DNA of 64,000 nucleotides, from the NCBI GenBank assembly GCA_030539495.1, contig JAUNRX010000001.1, positions 62,001-126,000 on the forward strand, read 5' to 3'. This stretch comes from a bacterium (GTDB taxonomy: Bacteria > Bacillota > Clostridia > Lachnospirales > Lachnospiraceae). This document shows, in pieces, positions 35,438 to 43,847 of the stretch (position 1 is the first letter of the stretch; each line of letters begins with the position of its first letter). The notes below the pieces were generated by a model. It saw only the letters and a program-made list of their open reading frames with translations. It made no database searches and was not told the DNA's origin. The position numbers were made by a program, and so were the translations under genes.

Positions 35438-36439
35438 TTGGACGACAAACATGGTGAAATTTTTAGACAGTATGACCTAAAAGTGTACAATACGTATCGT
35501 GCTAGAGGTGCGTTTCTTTTAGAAACCAATCAAGGGATTAAGCTGCTTAAGAGCTTTGAAGGGTCCAAAAATCATCTGATATATGAGAACAAAGTAAAGG
35601 ATGTACTAATAAACAAGGGAATTACGAACATTGATTTATTAGTGCCAAACAAAGTAGGTGAATATATATCAGATGATTCTTCTTCCAGCAGCTATATCAT
35701 AAGGAATTGGTTCTCAGGGGAAGAATGCAATCTGAAGGAGTTAAAAGACGTTCAGAACGCTGCAAAAAATCTAGCAACGATACATATGTATATGCAGAAT
35801 ATCGATACGACGGAAGAGGAGAAGAACTATTTCCTACAACAGAACCTGTCTACGGTATTTGAAAAGCATAACAAGGAGTTAAAGCGGGTACGTACATATA
35901 TTTGGAACAAGAAGCAACGCAATGAGTTTGAAAATAATTTTTTGATTCTGTTTGATGATTTCTATAAACAAGCATTGAATGCCACCAAGTTATTAGGTGA
36001 ATCTCAGTACGAAAGCCTATATATAAACAGCTGTCAGGAAAATATGGTCTGCCATGGAAATTATAACTATCATAATTTGTTAGTTTCTAAAAATATAATC
36101 GCAACCACCAACTTTGATAAATGTTGTATTGGAGTACAGATTACCGATCTCTATCAGTTCCTAAGGAAGTGTATGGAGAAGAATAATTGGTCACCAGATC
36201 TAGGTGCAGCAATTATTGATAGTTATAATGAGGTGAAGCAACTAAGTAAAGAAGAAATACAGACTCTTTATCTGTTACTTCTTTACCCAGAGAAGTTTTG
36301 GAAAGTTACAAATTATTATTTTAATAATAAAAAGTCTTGGATCTCCAAGCGAAATATCCAAAAGCTTATGAGTCAGCAACAGCAGGCTCCTTTAAAAGCT
36401 CAGTTCTTAAAAAAATTGTTCTCAGATGTAATGGAGTAA
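35438..36439 (+). CDS. CotS-family spore coat kinase-like protein
   Basis: Protein of 333 residues with the layout of CotS/YutH spore coat proteins, a diverged aminoglycoside phosphotransferase fold. VYNTYRARGAFLLETNQGIKLLK forms the N-lobe, and MVCHGNYNYHNLLVS (about residue 210) stands in for the catalytic HGD loop: the Asp is Asn here, so kinase activity is doubtful. The TTG at 35438 follows TGGAGG by eight bases and is preferred over the TTG at 35423. Mother-cell expression is expected. Confidence 0.85.
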   Translation: MDDKHGEIFRQYDLKVYNTYRARGAFLLETNQGIKLLKSFEGSKNHLIYENKVKDVLINKGITNIDLLVPNKVGEYISDDSSSSSYIIRNWFSGEECNLKELKDVQNAAKNLATIHMYMQNIDTTEEEKNYFLQQNLSTVFEKHNKELKRVRTYIWNKKQRNEFENNFLILFDDFYKQALNATKLLGESQYESLYINSCQENMVCHGNYNYHNLLVSKNIIATTNFDKCCIGVQITDLYQFLRKCMEKNNWSPDLGAAIIDSYNEVKQLSKEEIQTLYLLLLYPEKFWKVTNYYFNNKKSWISKRNIQKLMSQQQQAPLKAQFLKKLFSDVME

Positions 36440-36441
36440 TG

Positions 36442-36502
36442 GAAAGGCCATCGATTGACTGGAAATCTTATTTTTCAGTTGATCAATGGTCTTTTCCCTT
36501 TT
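36442..36502 (+). terminator. Intrinsic terminator after the CotS-like gene
   Basis: GGAAAGGCCAT...GACTGGAAA pairs imperfectly with TTTTCAGT...ATGGTCTTTTCC, followed by CTTTTCC. The stem is long, with a few mismatches. Confidence 0.65.
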
Positions 36503-36574
36503 CCTTCGCTATATGCTAGTGTATAATTACCATGAAACATGTCGAATTAAAGAAAAATAACGAAGAGGTAGCAT

Positions 36575-38023
36575 ATGAGTAACAACACTTTTATGAAAAG
36601 ACCTTTTGTACAAAAGTGTATTTTAGGCTTAATTGTAGTCGGGTTTCTAACAATTCTAGCTGGTACACTTATAAACATTAAGGGAACGAAACAAAAAAAG
36701 ATACCAAATCAACCAATGAATAGTTTGAATACAGTTGCTCCGCAGAGGGAAGTTACTGTTATGGGGATTGTTAAGAGCATCGACAATACTGCCCATGTAA
36801 TGACCATTACAGATATTAATACAAAGATGGATTCTGTATATAGTTTTACTGGAGGCACAAATGTAATCGGAAGATATGGGAAAGTACTTATGGTTAAGAA
36901 CTTATGTCTAGGTGAGATTGTGAAGGCAACCTATGACTCCTCCAGTAATAAATTAGTGAAGTGTGAGATTACACAGGAGGCTTGGGAATATAAAGAGGTT
37001 TCCAATTGGAGTTTAGATAAAGAGAAAAAGACATTATATGTTGGATCAAATACATTTAAATATGGGGAGCTATTCGAAGTATTTAACAGTACAGAAAGAA
37101 TCGACAGCAATGCATTAAGTGAAAAAGATGTGCTTACGGTAAAGGGAATAAATGGGCAAGTATATTCTGTAATCGTATCAAAGGGGCATGGAACATTTCA
37201 ACTTGCAAACTATAAAGAGTTTATAGGAGGCACAATTGAAATTGGCTATGATGTAATGACTAAGGTAGAAGAGGATCAGGTCATCACGTTAACAGAAGGC
37301 GACTACCGTGTAACTGTGAAAAAGGGAACATTAGAAGCGGTAAAATATATCCATGTTGCAGCAAATGATATGACTACGCTCAATTTAGGAGAATATAAGA
37401 AGCAGCCTGCAAAACAGGGAAAAGTAAGATTTGTCATTTCACCAGAGGGTGCAGATTTATATATAAATAATGTAGAGACAGAATATGAAGCAGATATCAG
37501 CTTAGAATATGGACAGTACACGGTAAAGGTAAGTTGTGCCGGATATCAGACATTTACGGAAACGCTTACAGTGGGAACGGATGCGGAGACACTTTATATT
37601 GATTTAGTGGACTCGGCTCTATCTAAGGCAACGCCAACGCCATCGACCACAGCGACAGCGAGCGTTACATCAAGTCCTGCAGCAACAAATTCAGTAACTT
37701 CAACGAATGCACCAATGGTAACAGTAGGGCCTACTTCATCTGCAAGTGCCACGGTAAGTGCATCGCCATCGACCACAGCAACAAGTTCTCCAGGAGCGTT
37801 AGCAACAGATTCTGATCATACAATTACAATCAGTGGGCCAAGTGGTGCAAAGGTATATATTAATAATGAATATAAAGGAATGATACCATTGACGTTCACC
37901 AAGATTATTGGTTCTAATATTTCTTGTACACTTAAGAAAGATGGACAGAGTGATAAGACATATCGATTAACGGTTAATGATGATAATGCAGATGTAAATT
38001 GGCATTTCAGCCAATGGTGGTAA
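36575..38023 (+). CDS. Membrane-anchored PEGA-domain protein
   Basis: Protein of 482 residues. A membrane helix (about residues 13-32) is followed by a beta-rich extracellular region. A PEGA domain lies at about 285-345 (GKVRFVISPEGADLYINNVE), then a Ser/Thr/Pro-rich low-complexity spacer (about 352-412). A second, shorter PEGA-like domain ends the protein (SGPSGAKVYINNEYKGMIPLTF). PEGA domains are found in surface and cell-wall proteins. It lies 75 bp upstream of a lipoprotein and may be co-expressed with it. Confidence 0.8.
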   Translation: MSNNTFMKRPFVQKCILGLIVVGFLTILAGTLINIKGTKQKKIPNQPMNSLNTVAPQREVTVMGIVKSIDNTAHVMTITDINTKMDSVYSFTGGTNVIGRYGKVLMVKNLCLGEIVKATYDSSSNKLVKCEITQEAWEYKEVSNWSLDKEKKTLYVGSNTFKYGELFEVFNSTERIDSNALSEKDVLTVKGINGQVYSVIVSKGHGTFQLANYKEFIGGTIEIGYDVMTKVEEDQVITLTEGDYRVTVKKGTLEAVKYIHVAANDMTTLNLGEYKKQPAKQGKVRFVISPEGADLYINNVETEYEADISLEYGQYTVKVSCAGYQTFTETLTVGTDAETLYIDLVDSALSKATPTPSTTATASVTSSPAATNSVTSTNAPMVTVGPTSSASATVSASPSTTATSSPGALATDSDHTITISGPSGAKVYINNEYKGMIPLTFTKIIGSNISCTLKKDGQSDKTYRLTVNDDNADVNWHFSQWW

Positions 38024-38098
38024 TCGGAAACTTGTATCATATTTTATAGCTGTACTCTCATAGGATATAGTAGAGAAGTTATAAAAGGAGTCGTTGTC

Positions 38099-38524
38099 TT
38101 GAAAAAATGCAGGTCTATTCTATGTGTAATCCTAATTTGTGTATGCATGGCTACGATCGTTAGTGCATGTCATACAAAGGAGAAAGAAATAGAACGTATC
38201 CAAGATTTAGAGTTTACAGTGGTTCCGGATGAGAATGTACCACAGGAGCTAATGAAAATCATTGAGGAGAAGAAAGAGTCTCCGTTTAAATTAAAGTTTA
38301 CAAGTACAGACAACGAATACTTGTATGTCGTAGTTGGATATGGAACCCAGAATACAGGTGGATATAGTATTAGCGTGGATGATTTCTATCTTGCATCCAA
38401 TGCAATTTATATTGATACTAATCTAATTGGTCCAACGAAGGATGAGGTTGTTACAACAGCATTAACCTATCCATATGTGGTAGTAAAGACTCCATTTAGA
38501 GATGAAAGTGTTGTATTTCAATGA
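38099..38524 (+). CDS. PrcB-like lipoprotein
   Basis: Protein of 141 residues. The signal peptide ends in a lipobox-like VSAC (about residue 24), giving a lipid-anchored mature protein. The C-terminal half (YLYVVVGYGTQNTGGYSI, LTYPYVVVK) matches the PrcB C-terminal domain, named after a protease-complex subunit of Treponema. No protease partner lies next to it. It starts at TTG behind AAAGGAG. Confidence 0.8.
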   Translation: MKKCRSILCVILICVCMATIVSACHTKEKEIERIQDLEFTVVPDENVPQELMKIIEEKKESPFKLKFTSTDNEYLYVVVGYGTQNTGGYSISVDDFYLASNAIYIDTNLIGPTKDEVVTTALTYPYVVVKTPFRDESVVFQ

Positions 38525-38533
38525 TAAATAGAA

Positions 38534-38572
38534 AGAGGTTATGGCAGTGAGATATGCATAACCTCTTTTTTA
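38534..38572 (+). terminator. Intrinsic terminator after the PrcB-like gene
   Basis: AGAGGTTATG (38534-38543) pairs with CATAACCTCT (38557-38566), followed by T residues that merge into the next hairpin. Confidence 0.85.
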
Positions 38573-38767
38573 CTTTATAGGAGATTGCGCTGCAATCTCC
38601 TATAAAGTAAAAGCACCCTAAAAAACGGGTGCACAATGCGCACTCAGCTGAAAGGAGTATGTCGCTAATGCGATCAGCTTCGGCGGAGCAAAGTGTCTTC
38701 GACTTGAAGTTTGTGCACCCTCATAAATAAGGAATGGGGAGTTCAGAATGTCGAAGACACTTTGTGC
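38568..38767 (+). repeat. Hairpin-rich intergenic element, copy A
   Basis: Successive structures: a 21-bp perfect hairpin (38568-38588 with 38592-38612, loop GCT); GCACCC (38613-38618) with GGGTGC (38627-38632); AGCTG (38646-38650) and TCGC (38662-38665) with GCGA (38670-38673) and CAGCT (38675-38679), enclosing the bulge AAAGGAGTATG. Alternative pairings compete: GGGTGCACAA (38627-38636) with TTGTGCACCC (38711-38720), and a 15-bp arm at 38689-38703 with 38750-38764. The core is homologous to 55161-55246. No ORF is supported. The remainder of this gap (38768-38968) shows nothing else I can name. Confidence 0.75.
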
Positions 38768-38968
38768 TGATATACATTTATATTAAAAAAAATTATTGTG
38801 AAATATGCTTAATGTAATCAAAGGAAAAATAGTAATAAATCATAGGCTGAGAGTTAGAATCTTAAAGGAATTAAGAAAAGTCAATAAACTAAGGGCCGAA
38901 TTTGAAAGAAATCTAGCTATTATTTTAAATTTTCTATTGAGAAAACAGCACTATAAGCGTACCTAAAT

Positions 38969-38997
38969 TTGACATTTTTGGTACAAGATGCTATTAT
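38969..38997 (+). promoter_or_regulatory. Promoter of veg
   Basis: TTGACA (38969-38974) and TATTAT (38992-38997) are separated by 17 bp, a near-consensus promoter, in keeping with strong vegetative expression of veg. Confidence 0.85.
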
Positions 38998-39031
38998 GTA
39001 TACAATGCTATAAGATGAGGTGGTAATCATT

Positions 39032-39271
39032 ATGCAAAACGATCTAAATAGAGTTCGACAAGCTGTAGTAAGCCATATTGGTAGTAAGGTCAAAATTAGG
39101 GCTAACAAAGGGAGACATAAGATTGATATTACGGAAGGTGTTATCTCTGAAACTTATCCAAGCATTTTTCTAGTTCGAGTAGATAACGAGGTAGAAGAGA
39201 CATCAAGAATGGTATCCTTTAGCTATACGGATGTATTAACAAAGGATGTTCGAATGACACTTTGTAGCTAA
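39032..39271 (+). CDS. veg: Veg protein
   Basis: Protein of 79 residues containing the Veg signature VVSHIGSKVKIRANKGRHK and the following EGVISETYPSIFLVRVD. ATG 39032 lies seven bases after GAGGTGGT; a GTG four codons earlier overlaps that site. In Bacillus, Veg affects biofilm gene expression and spore outgrowth, which fits a window rich in matrix and sporulation genes. Confidence 0.93.
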   Translation: MQNDLNRVRQAVVSHIGSKVKIRANKGRHKIDITEGVISETYPSIFLVRVDNEVEETSRMVSFSYTDVLTKDVRMTLCS

Positions 39272-39394
39272 TCTTAACTACTGTGTTACAATGAAAGTAC
39301 GGAAATGAATTATTGACTAATAAAAGATAAATCTTAGAATAAATCCCTTCGGGTCTGAATATTAATGTTATATACAGACAAGGAGGGATTTTTT

Positions 39395-40963
39395 GTGGAG
39401 TTAATTAAGAAGAATATCCATATGAATAAATTGAAATGTAGATGCAATACACAGTTAACCCTCGATGATGATTTCAATGTTCCAGATGTAAAACCTGATA
39501 TTGAGCGAATTGTTAAGGAACAGGGAATCATTACGTTAACGGAAGTAAAACCTCTGAATGGCAAATTGATAATCAAAGGTGAGTTGAACTTTACATTATT
39601 ATATGTAAGCGAAGACAGTGAGAAACCAATTCATAACATCGTTGGCAAGTTACCATTTGAAGAGACGATCAATATGGATGATGCTACAAGTGACAACAAT
39701 GTGAATGTGAAATGCGAAATTGAGGATCTTAGTACATCTTTAATTAATTCCAGAAAACTAAATGTAAAATCCGTTGTCTCATTTAATTGTATGGCAGAAG
39801 ATATTTATGATGAAGAAACCGCTGTTGGTGTTGAAGATTGCGAGGATGCTCAATATCTGAATAAAAAATTAGACATAACCCAGCTGGTTATTAATAAAAA
39901 GGATACGTATCGTGTAAAAGATGAAGTAATGCTTCCATCCGGAAAGCCAAATGTATTTGAAGTGTTATATAATGAAATCGATCTTCGCAATATTGATACC
40001 AGATTAGCTGATAATAAGATCAACATTAAAGGTGATATGCTTCTTTTCGTATTGTATTCCGCAGATGACGAAGAGCAGCCAATTCAATATTATGAGACCG
40101 AGTTGCCATTTAACGGAACGTTAGATTGCAGCGGCAGCAATGAGAATATGATCTCTGATATTGGAATACATATTTTAAGCAAGAATTTAGAAGTAAAGGC
40201 AGATACTGATGGTGAAGAACGTGTGTTAGATATGGAAGTCGTATTAGATCTTGATATTAAGGCATATCAGGAAGAAGTAGTAGATTTATTATGTGATGTA
40301 TATTCTGTTTCAAAACATATGGTGCCAGAGTATGAGGAGACATACTTTGAGAATATCATAATGAAGAATAATTCAAAAGCTCGTATTGTAGATCATGTTT
40401 TGATTGATACTAGTGCACCAAGTGCCCTTCAGATTTGTAATGCAAATGGTTCGATTAAGATGGATGATACTCAGATTGTACCTGGCGGCATTCAGGTAGA
40501 TGGCGTAATCTATGTACAGTTATTATATATTACGGATGATGATACGAAGCCTCTTGGCTGTGCAAAAGGAATTATTCCATTTTCACAAGTAGTAGAGGTT
40601 AAGAATATTAAAGAGGGGTGCCTCTATAGCATCACTCCTGGAATTGAGCAGCTGAGCGTTGTAATGTTAGACAGCAATGATATCGAAGTCAAGGCTTCCA
40701 TTAATTTAGATGCCATCGTATTTGACCGTATCAAACAGATGATCATTCGAAATGTAATGGAGGAAGATATTGATACTAATCTTCTACAACAGATGCCAAG
40801 TATGACTGGCTATGTTGTGAAAACTGGGGATACATTGTGGACAATTGCAAAAGAATATTATACAACGGTGGATAGCATTATGGAAATGAACGCATTGGAA
40901 AGCGATCAGATTAAGGAAGGCGACCACTTATTATTAATTAAGAAAGTGGATGCAATCTGTTAG
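39395..40963 (+). CDS. DUF3794 (SPOCS) - LysM protein
   Basis: Protein of 522 residues. GTG 39395 was chosen because AAGGAGGG (39379-39387) precedes it at normal spacing. It contains several SPOCS/DUF3794 repeats (for example residues 35-110 with IKGELNFTLLYVSED, 185-270, 360-440), all beta-rich. A C-terminal LysM domain follows (YVVKTGDTLWTIAKEYYTTV, about 475-518). Similar proteins are spore coat or peptidoglycan-associated proteins in Clostridia. Confidence 0.88.
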   Translation: MELIKKNIHMNKLKCRCNTQLTLDDDFNVPDVKPDIERIVKEQGIITLTEVKPLNGKLIIKGELNFTLLYVSEDSEKPIHNIVGKLPFEETINMDDATSDNNVNVKCEIEDLSTSLINSRKLNVKSVVSFNCMAEDIYDEETAVGVEDCEDAQYLNKKLDITQLVINKKDTYRVKDEVMLPSGKPNVFEVLYNEIDLRNIDTRLADNKINIKGDMLLFVLYSADDEEQPIQYYETELPFNGTLDCSGSNENMISDIGIHILSKNLEVKADTDGEERVLDMEVVLDLDIKAYQEEVVDLLCDVYSVSKHMVPEYEETYFENIIMKNNSKARIVDHVLIDTSAPSALQICNANGSIKMDDTQIVPGGIQVDGVIYVQLLYITDDDTKPLGCAKGIIPFSQVVEVKNIKEGCLYSITPGIEQLSVVMLDSNDIEVKASINLDAIVFDRIKQMIIRNVMEEDIDTNLLQQMPSMTGYVVKTGDTLWTIAKEYYTTVDSIMEMNALESDQIKEGDHLLLIKKVDAIC

Positions 40964-40968
40964 AAAAG

Positions 40969-41004
40969 AAATGGGCTGTCACATAACGTGACAGCCCATT
41001 TTTG
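40969..41004. terminator. Intrinsic terminator
   Basis: AAATGGGCTGTCAC pairs perfectly with GTGACAGCCCATTT around ATAAC, followed by T residues. It serves the DUF3794-LysM gene and perhaps the convergent gntR. Confidence 0.9.
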
Positions 41005-41063
41005 TATGTTCAGAGAGCGGAATATGCCATGATCAAATGACATTCCCTGAACATATAGTCCAA

Positions 41064-41771
41064 TTATTTTTTAGCGCTAGCCTTTGCTTCTTCCTCATCA
41101 ATAATTCGGCTAACGGTCATTGCCTGGTTATAGATATGGGAAGTAATGTTTTTCTTAGCAGATGCAATGTTATGAGTGCAAAGAGCATCATAGATTGCTT
41201 CATGTTCTGCAATTAAGCTTGGATGTGATTCATAATCCTTTAAATATTCAATACGGTAACGGTAAAGCTGTTCACGTAAGTTATTTAAGATTACAATCAG
41301 ACGATCATTTTTTGTTGAAGTATAAATAATGTCGTGGAATACAACATCTGTCTCTGCAATTTCAGAAAGATCTTTATGTTCAACCGCCTTATTAAATTTG
41401 AGTAGTGCTTCATGAAGAGCGTTTAATTCTGAGTTGGTAATACGGTCACAAGCTAACTCTACTGCAAGTTGTTCTAAAGAGGAACGAACCTCTAATACGT
41501 CATTTAATCCCTTTTGATTAATCTTTGCAACTTGTGCTCCTTTTCTTGGAACCATAACTACAAGTCCTTCGAGTTCCAATTTTCTCATAGCTTCACGAAT
41601 AGGAGTACGGCTTACTCCTAATTGATTCGCTAATTGAATTTCCATAAGTCTTTGCCCTGGAGCAAGTTCTCCCATTAATATTGCTTGACGAAGTGTCTTA
41701 AATACGACATCACGTAAAGGTAAATATTCATCACTGGTTACATTGAAATAGTCTTCCATTGTGTAAGCCAA
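41064..41771 (-). CDS. GntR/FadR-type transcription regulator
   Basis: Protein of 235 residues. The N-terminal winged helix reads LRQAILMGELAPGQRLMEIQLANQLGVSRTPIREAMRKLELEGLV, and the C-terminal FCD helical domain contains the metal/effector residues typical of the FadR group (DVVFHDIIYTS; HPSLIAEHEAIYDAL). The effector is unknown. It lies 13 bp after ispE in the same direction, so the two are probably co-transcribed; a link to isoprenoid synthesis is not implied. Confidence 0.9.
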   Translation of the reverse strand: MAYTMEDYFNVTSDEYLPLRDVVFKTLRQAILMGELAPGQRLMEIQLANQLGVSRTPIREAMRKLELEGLVVMVPRKGAQVAKINQKGLNDVLEVRSSLEQLAVELACDRITNSELNALHEALLKFNKAVEHKDLSEIAETDVVFHDIIYTSTKNDRLIVILNNLREQLYRYRIEYLKDYESHPSLIAEHEAIYDALCTHNIASAKKNITSHIYNQAMTVSRIIDEEEAKASAKK

Positions 41772-41784
41772 CCTTTCTTAAATC

Positions 41785-42663
41785 CTATTTGTATTTTCTT
41801 AGTTTAAAACATGTAGTAAGTACAATATCTTTTGCAAGTCCTGCTTGTTTTAATTTCTGTTCTGCACGTCTAGCGGTTTCTTTATTATCAAAGATTCCAT
41901 ATACAGTTGGACCACTGCCGCTCATTAATGAGTTAAGTGCCCCTTCATTTATAAGGAACTGTTTAATCTTATTGATGACAGGGTAGGACGGTACAGTTAC
42001 CTCTTCAAGCGTATTTCCAATCTTTGATGCAACATCAGACAGATTTCTCTCCTTTAAAGAGTCGATAATTCCATCAATATCAGGATGATACGTTGTATGA
42101 TCTAGTTTTAAATGTTCATAAACATATTTTGTGGAAACAGAAAGGTCAGGTTTGGCGATAATGATATGGCAGTTTGGCAGAGGAGGGATAGGAGTAAGTA
42201 CTTCCCCAATTCCTTCAGATAAAGCAGTGCCTCGCATTATGCAAAATGGGATATCTGCGCCTAAAGTAACACCACGTTCCATTAGCTCTTTCTTTGTTAA
42301 TCCAAGACGGTATAACTTATTTACACCGATTAAAGTCGCAGCAGCATCAGAGCTTCCACCAGCAAGTCCAGCAGCAACCGGGATGTGTTTATCTAAGTTA
42401 ATTGCTAGTCCACCTTCAATATGAAACTCATCAAAAAGCAATTTTGCTGCTTTATATACGAGGTTATTTTCATTGGTTGGTAGATATGGTAAGTTGGTTT
42501 TGATTGTGATTCTGTTGTTATTTACTTTTGTAAGTGTTAGATTGTCATAAAGATAGATACTTTGCATGATCATTCGGACATCATGATAACCATTGGGACG
42601 TCTTCCAACAACATCAAGTCCAAGATTGATTTTGGCCATAGCCTTAAGTTTGATTGAATCCAT
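41785..42663 (-). CDS. ispE: 4-diphosphocytidyl-2-C-methyl-D-erythritol kinase
   Basis: GHMP kinase of 292 residues in the MEP isoprenoid pathway. It starts with KAMAKINLGLDVVGRRPNGYHDV, has the ATP loop PVAAGLAGGSSDAAATL (about residue 92) and ends with NSLMSGSGPTVYGIF (GHMP motif 3). It phosphorylates CDP-ME in the cytosol. It leads a two-gene transcript with gntR. Confidence 0.97.
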   Translation of the reverse strand: MDSIKLKAMAKINLGLDVVGRRPNGYHDVRMIMQSIYLYDNLTLTKVNNNRITIKTNLPYLPTNENNLVYKAAKLLFDEFHIEGGLAINLDKHIPVAAGLAGGSSDAAATLIGVNKLYRLGLTKKELMERGVTLGADIPFCIMRGTALSEGIGEVLTPIPPLPNCHIIIAKPDLSVSTKYVYEHLKLDHTTYHPDIDGIIDSLKERNLSDVASKIGNTLEEVTVPSYPVINKIKQFLINEGALNSLMSGSGPTVYGIFDNKETARRAEQKLKQAGLAKDIVLTTCFKLRKYK

Positions 42664-42728
42664 AGAGTTAAACCTTTCTTACAAAATAGTTTCTTTTGTC
42701 TACTTGTATTTTGTACTTTGTATACATA

Positions 42729-42757
42729 ATTATACACAGATGTGGTGAATTTGACAA
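42729..42757 (-). promoter_or_regulatory. Promoter of ispE-gntR
   Basis: On the minus strand TTGTCA (42752-42757) and a perfect TATAAT (42729-42734) are 17 bp apart. Confidence 0.8.
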
Positions 42758-42893
42758 GATAATGTAAAAACAGCATGAAAATAAAGATTTTTTGGAGAAT
42801 ATACTCAATAAAATATTCGAATATCCTAGTTTAACTTTCCTGAATATGGCCAAACTTAAGATAAAACAAGTACATAATAAGGGAGGAAATCCT

Positions 42894-43634
42894 ATGAATT
42901 ATATAGATTATTTTGTAGCAGAGGCAGAGCGGATTTATAAAAGGAATAAAAGGAGAGTACAAGTTTTACAGGTAATTGGAGCAATCGTAATTATTGGAGC
43001 AATTGTATTATTAAAGGCTACTTATGGAGAAGCAAAGGTAGCAGGACATGTGCAGGAAGAGATTGCAGACCAGATTGTTCGTTTTCATGTGTTAGCAAAC
43101 AGTAATTCAAAAGAGGATCAGGAAGTAAAATTAAAGGTGAAAAATGAAGTTGTGGCTTACATGCAGGGAAAGTTAAAGGATTGTAATTCCAAGTCAGAGT
43201 CAATTGAGATTTTAAATCAAGAGAAAGAAAGTATTCGAGAGTTAGCCATTCAGGTACTGCGGGAAAATGGATATGCTTATGATGTAAGATGTGAACTTCA
43301 ACGAGAGTATTTCCCAGTAAAGGTATATGGTGATATGACATTTCCAGAAGGAAATTATGATGCATTTCGAATTCTAATTGGAAATGCTGAGGGAAAGAAT
43401 TGGTGGTGTGTCATGTTCCCAAGTCTTTGCCTTGTAAATGAGACTTATAGTGTTGTTCCTGAGGAATCGAAGGACAAGTTAAAACAAGTATTGCCAGAGG
43501 ATGATTATGAGGCAATCGATACTTCGAAAGATACGGTAAAGGCAGATGCAAGCGGAGATCCTATCGAAGAAGAAAAGCAGGCTGAGATCAAATACCATTT
43601 CTGGATTTATGATGCATTAAGTAATTGGTTTTAG
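42894..43634 (+). CDS. spoIIR: Stage II sporulation protein R
   Basis: Protein of 246 residues. The start at 42894 follows AAGGGAGG; a longer frame upstream has no site. A membrane/signal helix (about residues 22-42) is followed by the signature IVRFHVLANSNSKEDQEVKLKVKNEV, and later NYDAFRILIGNAEGKNWWCVMFPSLC. SpoIIR is made in the forespore and triggers pro-sigma-E processing by SpoIIGA. A sigma-F promoter could not be identified with confidence. Confidence 0.95.
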   Translation: MNYIDYFVAEAERIYKRNKRRVQVLQVIGAIVIIGAIVLLKATYGEAKVAGHVQEEIADQIVRFHVLANSNSKEDQEVKLKVKNEVVAYMQGKLKDCNSKSESIEILNQEKESIRELAIQVLRENGYAYDVRCELQREYFPVKVYGDMTFPEGNYDAFRILIGNAEGKNWWCVMFPSLCLVNETYSVVPEESKDKLKQVLPEDDYEAIDTSKDTVKADASGDPIEEEKQAEIKYHFWIYDALSNWF

Positions 43635-43672
43635 CAGATACTAAAGAATAAACTCAATATGATTAGACCAAA

Positions 43673-43711
43673 TCCTTTTATAATTCATATGATTTATAAA
43701 AGGATTTTTTC
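43673..43711 (+). terminator. Intrinsic terminator of spoIIR
   Basis: AAATCCTTTTATAA pairs with TTATAAAAGGATTT, followed by six T residues. Confidence 0.88.
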
Positions 43712-43741
43712 ATGTTTAATAAACCATGAAAATAATTAGCA

Positions 43742-43804
43742 TTTTTAGCCTGTTTTGTAAGTACTTTTAGCAATGCGCTATGGCTTGAATATTCAGGCTA
43801 AAAA
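43742..43804 (+). promoter_or_regulatory. Inverted repeat in the ddl leader
   Basis: TTTTTAGCCTG (43742-43752) pairs perfectly with CAGGCTAAAAA (43794-43804), enclosing 41 nt. It lies about 45 bp before ddl and may be an mRNA stem or binding site. Confidence 0.5.
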
Positions 43805-43847
43805 GAGTACAATAAATCATATTAAGGATTAGGAAAGGATTTTAGCA

